Positions 55,985-64,000 of a stretch of 64,000 bases of DNA are shown piece by piece. Below the pieces are notes generated by a model. It worked only from the letters and a program-made list of their open reading frames with translations. It was not told where the DNA came from and searched no databases. Each line of letters opens with the position of its first letter. The first letter of the stretch is position 1. Origin of the DNA: Epiperipatus broadwayi (taxonomy: Eukaryota > Onychophora > Udeonychophora > Euonychophora > Peripatidae); the NCBI GenBank assembly GCA_028023455.1, contig JAQFVV010006215.1:12503473-12567472 (forward strand), in the 5' to 3' direction. The translations under genes and the position numbers were made by a program.

Positions 55985-56160
55985 GGTAGTCTTAATATTT
56001 ATAGGATTTTATTTAAAATTTTATCATAAAATGTGTCAGAAATTACTGATATTTGGCTACCAGTGTCTAACAAAGCCTTCACTAGCATATCCTCAAACAA
56101 TATTTCTATCATGGGGCAAATTTGTAAAGCATAAATGGGTGCTTTATCTTCCCATGAACA
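55985..56160 (-). pseudogene. Gypsy protease
   Basis: The minus-strand frame encodes ALLDTGSQISVISDTFYDKI. LLDTGS at ~56053-56070 is the intact retropepsin active site, which works as a dimer to cut the Gag-Pol precursor. It lies between the Gag C-terminus and the RT linker. A stop follows about 20 codons later. Confidence 0.85.
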
Positions 56161-56162
56161 TG

Positions 56163-56759
56163 TTAAGTTAGGATTTCCCTATGTACTGTTTTACTTTTGT
56201 TTCTCTTCTTTAGTATGATTCCTTGAGATGAGAAAGCATGTCTCTCGAGTACTGTTTTAGATGTAGTTTTATTACATCCAGATTTTGATGGTTTTTGTCG
56301 ACTGTTGGAAGTATTTATAATGGGGTTGTTATTATATAGATATTTATTATTTCTTCTTCTGTTGTTGCTGTTGCCAATTTGATTTGACTTTCTCTTCCAA
56401 TGATGAGGATCATTTTTATTTTTCCTTTTTTTTTTTTTGTAGTTTATAGCATGATTGACTGATATTTCTTTTCTTTTTTCTGAAATTTTGCTTATCATAT
56501 TATGATTGTTTATGTCAATGTTGTTTAATAAATCTGCAATTTGTTCAGTGCTCTGTGCATTAATGCAGAGCAAAGATTGTTCTATTTTTAATGGGAGGTT
56601 ATGTTTCACAATTCTAATTATTTGACTTTCACTCAAACGGTAAGTATTTAAAGTTTTCAATTTGGCCACCTGCCGACAAAATTTGGTTAGGGTTTCTCCA
56701 GGGGTATTTTCTATATCTTTGTTGGAGTAGTTGATACATTTCCTATTGATCTGTTCCAA
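56163..56759 (-). pseudogene. Gypsy Gag, capsid end and basic tail
   Basis: A 198-codon frame with a Gag helix signature (ETLTKFCRQVAKLKTLNTYR, IIRIVKHNLPLKIEQSLL) and a very Lys/Asn/Arg-rich tail that presumably binds RNA in place of a zinc knuckle. No CCHC is seen. It runs straight into the protease region. Confidence 0.75.
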
Positions 56760-56958
56760 AAAATTTTCATTAGTAAAGCTTGGTATTCATCAAAAGTGAA
56801 TGGTGTTTGAAATAACGACTCCCATCATGATATTGCCTCACCTTGTAAGTGACTAGAAGCCACTATCAATTTTTCCCCCTTCTGACAGGTTAGTGTTGAT
56901 TGAGAAGTGTAAATTTAGGCTTCCCAAATGTTCAATCAGAGCCTCATTTGTAAAGCCT

Positions 56959-58030
56959 TCACAAATTGATAATGGTATTCATTTGAACATTGCTATTTTT
57001 ATTACTTAACTCATTTGGGTTATTTATAATTGGCCCTATCATTTGATCATTAATCTCTCCCATTGATCTGTTGAGTTTTCTCCATGCTATAGATTTGAGG
57101 AAATTCTCTGCTTCTTGATAAATATTGTATAGATCAATCATTTTAATTTGCTTAACATCCATACTGTATTTTTTTTTTATGATGAACTCTAATTTTTCTC
57201 TGGTTGTATCATGTTCATTCTTTTTTTTTTTTTTATGTTTTGAACATCTTGAGTTTGTTTTTCTTTTAACTTGGTAATTTATAAGAGAATTCAGATTTTA
57301 AATTTTGGATTTGTTGAGCTGTCTAGGCTTTCTATTTGACTTTGTAAATTATTTTGACCATTAATTATTTTTTCAACATTATCTTTATTTTGGGTAATTT
57401 CAGCTTCAATTAAATTTAGTTTGATCCTAATACACTTATTATTATTTTCTAGTATATTAAATTTTTTTTTATAATTTTCTAATTTATGATCTTGTTCTTT
57501 TATAGAACAATTCATTTTTAAATATATTTTCTCTATTTCCTTATCTATTCCTTTCTGATATTGCTTTTGATTTTCTATCATTTCAGTTTTGAAATTATCA
57601 AAAGATTGTATTATATCGGTAATTTTATTATCAATTTTGTTTTCAATTTGTTTTCCGAATTCAATAAATCCTGTTTGTCATTTACAATCTCTTTCATTAT
57701 AAATTTTATTAAACGCTCACTATTATTTCAGTAATAGTTTTAACAAGGCTGTAAACCTTAGCAATGAGCGTCTGAAAAAATCGTCACACTCTTAGATCAA
57801 AACACTTCTGTTTCACCTATTTATATATAAAAGTAGGTCGAAGTAAAGAAGGGATTCTCTCTTTTCTTCATAGCGTAAGCATGTGTTTTAAAGACCTACA
57901 GAGGTCCCTAGTGACGATTTTTTCAGACGCTCATTGCTAAGGTTTACAGCCTTGTTAAAACTATTTCTTTCAACTCTGTTTTCAATTCAGTACATTGTTT
58001 ACTAAATTATCATTTTGTTTTTTTTACATC
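56959..58030 (-). pseudogene. Gypsy Gag, N-terminal coiled-coil part
   Basis: Frames 57581-57291 (KEQDHKLENYKKKFNILENN, long heptad-like Lys/Glu/Asn helix) and 57162-56959 (WRKLNRSMGEINDQMIG). Coding-like coiled coil also continues beyond the nested MITE (LKTELKE near 57970). Low complexity makes the exact start uncertain. Confidence 0.6.
57733..57965. mobile_element. MITE, 233 bp, perfect 54-bp TIRs
   Basis: AATAGTTTTAACAAGGCTGT...GCGTCTGAAAAAATCGTCAC at the left is repeated inverted at the right (GTGACGATTTTTTCAGACGC...CCTTGTTAAAACTATT) without a mismatch that I can see. The middle contains ATTTATATATAAAAGTAGG. It is inserted in the Gag coiled coil of the Gypsy element. The target duplication is not clear (TATTTCAGT and TCTTTCAAC on the two sides). 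Perfect arms imply a recent insertion. Confidence 0.92.
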
Positions 58031-59002
58031 TTCTTTAGTGACCCAATCTATTACTGTTTCTTGGGGTGTAATACTTCCCAATACAGTATCTCCAGACAAA
58101 CAAATATTTTATTCTTCTTGATTTTCAAAAATAGGAGTTCTAAAAAAATTATATTAATCCTGTGTAGTCGAGCCGAAGTTTAAATTATCAACAGTTCATA
58201 TTGACAAAGGTTCAAGGAATTTTCTTTTAGGAAACACTTTTATCTCACATATAATCCACTATATCATTTTCACATGCCATTCGAATCTTCACGATGGCGA
58301 TTCCATTTCGTTCATTGACATTATTGACTCCAATCTAAGAAGGTTCCTCCTTGGTGTATTGTAGCATATTTTTGAGTTCTATTCAGAATGGATGGATAAA
58401 TGCTGATTTTAATTAAAACTAAAATCTAACATTTATGGTTGTATGGAGAACAATTTCATCTCCACAATGTCTTCTCTCTTTTAATTAGACATAGCTATGT
58501 AATCCTGTTGATAAATTTGATGAAGTTCTTGGTTTTATAAAGAGTTAATAGTGGATTTTTAATTTTAGAAGCCTCACATTAAGATTGGGAAGTTTTTTAA
58601 TTTTGATGCTGAAATTCATTATTATCATGAATAAAATATTTCCAAGTTCGTAAAGTAAATTTTTAAAAAGTATATGATTTATTCATGTTGATTCAAGCAG
58701 TTTTCTCCTTATATGCAGTTATTCTTTTCATCTTTGGGGATATGATGTTTCAATGGCTGTTGTTCAATGGTCATGAATAGCGGGTTCGAAATTAGATTTT
58801 GCTAAAATGCATATTGTAGAGCCAATGTTATTTTTAAATCTTTTTTGAAGAAGAAGAAAATATTTCTATTATTATATCATGTCAATTTGAGTTCACGTTT
58901 TTATTTCAATTTAACAAGTAACTAAAAATTTAATTGCTATTTCTTTCGATTTTTATGAATTATTTGCTTGAGTTTGAAATTTGACCATTTATAAGTCGAT
59001 AT
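58031..59002 (-). other. Gypsy leader between the 5' LTR and Gag
   Basis: Non-coding or highly decayed sequence between the right LTR and the Gag coiled coil. A primer-binding site could not be matched to a tRNA by eye. Confidence 0.5.
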
Positions 59003-59142
59003 TGTTAAGAATATAATTTTACATGACAATTTTAAACAAAATTATTAGTATATAATTAATAATATGCTTTTGACTATATTGTTGGTAAATTTAGTCTTTA
59101 AGATGGATGCTTGTGTGGTGTTATGTAAAGAGTTTCCTTACA
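59003..59142 (-). repeat. Gypsy 5' LTR (140 bp)
   Basis: Copy of 52785-52930, with TGTTAAGAATATAATTTTAC at the left and TTTCCTTACA at the right. The two LTRs differ by several substitutions and small indels, so the insertion is not recent. No exact target duplication is seen. Confidence 0.8.
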
Positions 59143-59306
59143 ATATGTTGTAGAATATTTTCCATTGTATTATATTCTCACTCATTATTTATAATAATAT
59201 TTAGAATTGTCATATTATCACTTAAGGAATAAAAATCTTTAAATCAGTTAATAGTTATTGCACTAAACATCACATGATCACCATCTCATACTAGCACATA
59301 ATTGTT

Positions 59307-59545
59307 ATTAAACAATTCAAAACAAAACAAAACTCTCCATATAGTAGTGCCATCTTGTGCTAACAAGAGCAATCAATGGATGCCAGAAGGCTTATGCATA
59401 AAATCCCTATCTAGTGGGGATATTGGATGAGTAGGCACTAGATAGGGATTTTATGCATAAGCCTTCTGGCATCCATTGATTGCTCTTGTTAGCACAAGAT
59501 GGCACTACTATATGGAGAGTTTTGCTTTGTTTTGAATTGTTTAAT
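59307..59545. mobile_element. Foldback element, two 110-bp perfect arms
   Basis: Left arm 59307-59416 (ATTAAACAATTCAAAACAAA...CCCTATCTAGTG) and right arm 59436-59545 are reverse complements, nearly perfect, around a 19-bp spacer. TTAATAGTTATTG occurs to the left (~59248) and at the right end (~59541), a possible 13-bp duplication. Inner sequence (GCATCCATTGATTGCT, GGCACTACTATATGGAGAG) is shared with the 61.3-61.9 kb foldback. Confidence 0.92.
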
Positions 59546-60049
59546 AGTTATTGTAAAAAAATTATACATTTTTATTTTAATAAGCTGATATCTGACATGA
59601 CCAGAGGTGGCAGAATTTTACTGCAAGGCAATATGAACTCAATTATGGGAAACTGACGGCTATATAAAAACTCAAAAATTACTTAGTAAGTAATATATAA
59701 TCTTTATCATCAGTTATATACCATAAAGCAAATTCTAGATCACTATTTCCACATTTTTCTTAAGACTTTTCTCTCTACACTTTAAATATCATTATTACTC
59801 TCGTTTGTAAGTTTTTCTATTTATTTGTTGTTTTCCTTTACCTGTTACAGTTTTCTTCAACATATCTTTCAAATTCTACCTCTAATATTGCTTTTGCAAT
59901 ATTTTCATTTCTTTGGTGAAGTTTTTTTTTCTTTCATTCATTTTTTGTCATACAAATTATTTTTTTTATTTTGTTTTATATCCATATATCAAAATCCTTG
60001 ATTTTTTTTCCTTGCATGTACATTTTTAAATTTTTGCTACATATTTTTG
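59546..60049. other. AT-rich DNA, nothing recognised
   Basis: T-rich sequence with short frames only. Confidence 0.35.
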
Positions 60050-60265
60050 GTACTCATCTTATAGCTAAAGACGCCGCTCTATGGCGCGTTTTTTGTGCTA
60101 AAACACATAAAAATGCTGTTTCCGCGGCCGACACATTCGAACCCACGTTTTCTATAATACAACTTTTTTGTTGTGCTACAGAATGCAGGCCGCTATGTTG
60201 CGTCGCAGTACAGCATTATGTCGCATCGCAGCAATTACATTTTCCGAATTCGCACAGTTTATAAA
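60050..60265 (+). repeat. Dispersed repeat D, copy 3
   Basis: TATGGCGCGTTTTTTGTGCT, AAAACACATAAAAATGCTGT, GCGGCCGACA, TTTGTTGTGCTACA, GCAGGCCGCTATGTTGCGTC and GAATTCGCACAG match the 19-kb copy in order. The 97-codon frame through it is not conserved in the other copies. Confidence 0.65.
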
Positions 60266-60849
60266 ATAGTTAGGCTTGATGAGAGAGTTTGTATTTGAAT
60301 TGGATGGAAATATGTTGTTTTCATAAGAATTTTTTTTATTTTAAAGTATTGAAATGTTCAGATTTTTTAAAGTAATAATTCTAAGACTTTTTACAATGTA
60401 CTGTATTGAAGTTTTAATTGGGAAAATGTTAAATATCTATGTTTTTAGTAAGTTGCAATTAGGTAACGCATCAAGTAACATACTGTTCGTAACATTCCAC
60501 GAGACAAAGATACCATATGTATATTTTTGAAGTAAAAAAGAGCGGTATCAAAAAAATATCCAGTAAGAAAAGTACAAATATACACGATTTTTTTGTAAAT
60601 TTCATAAAAAGCAAATAATATGAACATGTTTAATAAGTAAAGAAGACATTTATATGTATTTGTTGTTGTTTAAAAAAGTTTGAGTTTCTTTATTTTGTCC
60701 GAGTACGGTTACGATTTTGAATTGCCGTAATATCTCTTTGTAAAAAAAAAAAAAAGTAAAACGAAGACTAAAAAAATAAAAAATAGACTAAGAAATTTTA
60801 CTTTTTATTACGATTATTATTTTTTAGTTAAACAACAACAAAAAAAGTA
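60266..60849. other. AT-rich DNA, nothing recognised
   Basis: Contains an A14 run near 60740. No supported gene. Confidence 0.35.
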
Positions 60850-60985
60850 GTCATAACACAAGTAAAAAAATATCTGATAGAAAATTGATAAAAAAAAAGC
60901 CATAACACAAGTAAAAAAATATCCGATAAAAAATTTATAAAAAAAAAGCCGTAACACAATTAAAAAAAATATACGATAGAAAAAA
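60850..60985. repeat. Tandem repeat, ~50 bp x 3
   Basis: GTCATAACACAAGTAAAAAA, GCCATAACACAAGTAAAAAA and GCCGTAACACAATTAAAAAA start successive units, each followed by TAT(C/A)(T/C)GATA. Confidence 0.88.
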
Positions 60986-61211
60986 CACGAATCAAATTGT
61001 AATTTGTTGATTTTATTTTACATTTATTATTATCATTTAAATTGTATACGTTAATAAAAAATAATATTTATAAAATACAATTTTGTTTTGTTTTTATTTT
61101 CGCATTACAAAAAAGCACAGAAAAATTATTATAATCAACGGCCCCGGGAATGGTCATATTTTATAGTTTTAGCGTGAAAACAGCGCCATCCAACGGCATC
61201 TTTATCTATAA

Positions 61212-61297
61212 GACAAGCACCATATTTTTTATCTAAAACAGTAATGATGTGATGGACAAGCACCATATTTTTTATCTAAAACAGTAATGATGTGATG
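61212..61297. repeat. Perfect 43-bp tandem duplication
   Basis: GACAAGCACCATATTTTTTA...AGTAATGATGTGATG occurs twice back to back at 61212-61254 and 61255-61297, at the left edge of the foldback element. Confidence 0.93.
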
Positions 61298-61946
61298 TGA
61301 TGTATTGTGGCTTCTCCTTAAACGAAGTCAAGAAAATCTCAGCAATATTGCCCAGATAAACCTGTTATCTACTTTATTTTCCATTCCCCACTCTAAATTT
61401 TCCCATACAGTGGCGCCACTCGGTGCAGGCCATGGTAATCGATGGATGCAGGGAGATTTGTGCATGGGGTCCCTGTCTGGTGCCTATTCATCCAATATCC
61501 CCAGACTATTTCCTAGCTTGCGCTACTCGAGGGTTGCATTAGATTCTAAGATCTAGGTGCAGTGTTCTCAGACCCAAGACTCCTCACTGACGAAGGCCAT
61601 AAATTAAAAACTAGTCTGGGGATGTTGGATGAGTAGGCGCTGGAGGGGGATTTCGTGCATGGGCCTTCTTGCATCCATTGATTGCTAAGTCTTACATTTG
61701 GTGGCACTACTGTATGGAGAGTTTGGTTTTTATGCTGGGTTTGGGAAAAGATAAGGGCGAATTAGATATTAAGGCTATAGAATTGACAAAGATTATATTG
61801 TGGAAATGGGATGGAGCAGAATATAGGAAAACATAAGAGTGGGTAATGGAAAATTAAGTGGCTAACAGGTTTATCTGGACATAATTGCTCAGATATTCTT
61901 GACTTCGTTTAAGGAGAAGCCACAATACATCACATCACATTACTGT
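61280..61946. mobile_element. Foldback element, ~667 bp, related to 59.3-59.5 kb
   Basis: The left arm (61280-61509) and right arm (61611-61946) are inverted: TGATGTATTGTGGCTTCTCC, TTAAACGAAGTCAAGAA, AACCTGTTATC.ACTT, CCATACAGT and GGTGCCTATTCATCCAATAT have reverse complements. A ~100-bp unpaired centre (61510-61610) remains. The inner arm parts match the shorter foldback at 59307-59545 at reduced identity, so both belong to one family. Confidence 0.85.
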
Positions 61947-64000
61947 TGATTAGAAGTAGTTATAGTATGGATGGTGACATTTCATATCTTTCAACTTGTT
62001 AACTGTGTTATACCTCAATATCCATGTCTATCTCTAAATAGCTACAAAATCCACATTTTCAAGCTAATAACAGTACAATCAATAGTTGGCTGAGGTTTTT
62101 TTTTTCATTACTAAGTAATGAAATATCAAAGTTTTTTAATATTAACTTCTGAAGCAAAATTTTTATAGGCCTTATTTATAATAAAAACGTTTTGTAAATT
62201 TTTCTTTGAATCGCCAAGAATGGCATAATCATCAGCAGAATACCTAGGAACTAAAAAGATATAATTCTTGTTATATATAAATATTAAGATTTTCACTGGC
62301 ATAGGTGTGAATATAGTTATTAGTTATGTGCAGCTTTTTGTTTTTATTCATGTAGTCCCATTGTGTCAGCTGGATCTTGCTTGCTATTGTTTGATTAGAA
62401 CGGTTGGCACATTCATTATTTTTTGTTGTTGTTGTGATTGTTATTATTTGAGCAAAAGCATACTTTTAATTAAGAAATGCTCAATATGCTGTCATAAATC
62501 TATATAATTTGGATTTTAAAAAATTATTTCTGTAAAAGATACTTATGTATTAGTCCGGCAATGATGAAAGTCACCGGCATAAACAAATGTGTATATAAAG
62601 ACTGAATTAAACACATTTATAATATTCTAAAAAGGTAATGAATTAATTTTGTAAGTTAATATTAGATAATATACCAATGAGAAGGTAATTAGTCAAAGTG
62701 TTAATTTTGCTCATCATTTTACGATTTAAACTATGCTATATCATGAAAGAAAGCTGACATGAGTAATCAATCATCTGTCGAAAGTAACATGTACACGATA
62801 TTTACTATTTATCTTTAATTCTTGCAAAGTGAGTGTGTGTAGTATTTTTTTATAATAGTAAATAATTAAAATTTGGAAACTGCCTGCTACCGAGGACAAT
62901 CCCTTAGAGGTCATCATTTTTCCAAATTGATCAGTTAAGTTTGTCAGAAGCTCCCCTGTAGACATTATTTTGTGATTTCGCAAAATTGGAAACTTATTGC
63001 CATGCTAATACGAATGCGACATTTCATTGCCGGACTATTATGTAAGTAAACTATATCTTTTCAAAAGATTTTATGAACTACATTGTATTTTTTTTTTCTA
63101 TGTAAGTTTTTATGATTGGATATTTTTATGGTCATTTTCATAATTTAAATAAAAAGATAATGCTGATACTTTGAAAAGGCAAATATTTAGGTTTTTGAAT
63201 CTTACACAAGATGTATTAACTCATTTATGGATTCCATCATAAGTTTGTTTCAATATTAAGAAAATGCCCTTCCTTAATTTGCGAGTCTTTCCTAAGTTTT
63301 TTTATATTATTAGCTTTCAAGTTTATGGCTTTGGGAGCAAAATTTTTACAGCAGCTTCATATTAAAAAATTAATAACGATTCAGTTGAAACAGACTTAAT
63401 ATAGAATCTAACAGCTTTCAGAGAATCCTAGGAAAATATTTTTCAACCATAACTTGATTTTAATTTAAAAATAAATTTATTCACAATTAAAACTTACAAC
63501 AATTCTAAATATTTATATTAATTAAAAAGCAACAGTATTTACTTGCAGATAGCTTGAACTTACCATGGAAACATGAAATAATAGTAAGTGAATTACAAAT
63601 AAATAATATCTAAACAATGTCAGAGGATATTAAAGAAATTTTTAATATGATATAGTCAAGTTAGAAAACAGGAAATAGTATATTCTGAGAGGTTATTAAT
63701 CATTTGCCAAGCGTGACTCAAGAAATTCCTCATTATGTTTACAAGAATTGAATCTATTTTTAATATATATGTATGTAAGTTATCTGCGTACCTCTACATT
63801 CACATGTTTACTGTTATATTTAGAGAAAGAAATGAAAATCGTTTTAGCTATATCAAATTTTTTTCTTTAAGATTAAAATAGTAATCTTTTTTGGCAATAT
63901 ATTTTTTATTTAGAAATAATACAGAATTAATATTTTTTAATCTTCTTTTGTAAAGTGTTTAATAAACCTTGGCATGAACGGCTTCTAATATGGCTTCTAT
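61947..64000. other. No firmly supported gene
   Basis: Two tentative minus-strand coding-like spots were noticed: 62985-62885 (STGELLTNLTDQFGKMMTSK) and the right edge (~63972-64000, IEAILEAVHAK before a GT). Neither has convincing splice sites on both sides and neither matches a USP34 segment I know. The rest is AT-rich. Confidence 0.25.

Larger units (their letters stand above)
52785..59142 (-). mobile_element. Gypsy-type LTR retroelement, about 6.4 kb, decayed
   Basis: Two short LTRs (52785-52930, 59003-59142) flank, in minus-strand order, a coiled-coil Gag, a protease, RT, RNase H and integrase. A purine tract GAAGGGGAAA on the minus strand (52931-52940) directly abuts the left LTR, as a 3' LTR polypurine tract should. 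No envelope-like gene fits between integrase and the 3' LTR. Multiple stops, frameshifts and short tandem duplications make it inactive; a MITE is nested at 57733-57965. Confidence 0.88.

Overview
This is an AT-rich (by eye roughly 27% G+C), intron-rich animal nuclear sequence, almost certainly from an invertebrate. Two conserved exons of a USP34-type ubiquitin protease lie on the minus strand. Nearly everything else is layered transposon debris. The mix of Penelope-like elements (PLEs), an RTE-type LINE, Gypsy LTR elements, piggyBac, Merlin and many foldback MITEs fits an arthropod or another AT-rich invertebrate such as a cnidarian; I cannot name the species.

Layout. 1-7.2 kb: minisatellite-like repeats, and a broken highly charged coiled-coil ORF (3855-5543, minus) lying between two copies of a ~310-bp direct repeat. 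7.2-12.5 kb: featureless AT-rich DNA. 12.5-14.5 kb: a SINE-like repeat, a hammerhead-ribozyme repeat (retrozyme-like) and a Merlin element with an 8-bp target duplication. 15.6-16.4 kb: a large palindrome of two head-to-head PLE pseudo-LTRs. 19-22 kb: a three-copy GC-richer repeat family, a MITE, a candidate first exon and a PLE end. 23.8-27.4 kb: a PLE (RT and GIY-YIG, minus) with long inverted arms, a hammerhead ribozyme and a nested 1-kb TIR transposon. 28.45 and 41.8 kb: consecutive USP34 exons separated by a ~13.2-kb intron. That intron holds a retrozyme cluster (28.8-29.9 kb), a decayed Gypsy element (32.5-35.4 kb) split by a ribozyme-bearing PLE derivative with a perfect 13-bp target duplication, and a nearly full-length RTE LINE inserted into a PLE (36.7-40.2 kb). 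43.0-44.0 kb: another PLE fragment. 45.5-49.8 kb: a piggyBac element whose transposase is split by a second copy of the 1-kb TIR transposon. 52.1-59.1 kb: a ribozyme-bearing PLE repeat next to a 6.4-kb Gypsy element with short LTRs. 59.3-62 kb: foldback elements.

The most notable signal is the recurrence of hammerhead ribozyme motifs in two unrelated sequence contexts. One is a minimal type with a GAAAC-U-GUY junction, which would need dimerisation, at PLE pseudo-LTR ends (about 15.7, 16.3, 22.0, 27.3, 33.85 and 52.7 kb). The other is a type with a short but complete stem III in a family of ~460-bp tandem non-autonomous repeats (about 12.9, 28.9, 29.4 and 29.7 kb). The 52.7-kb and 27.3-kb copies keep all core nucleotides. 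Every transposon protein gene seen here carries stops, frameshifts or truncations, so the only probable living coding sequence is the USP34 gene.
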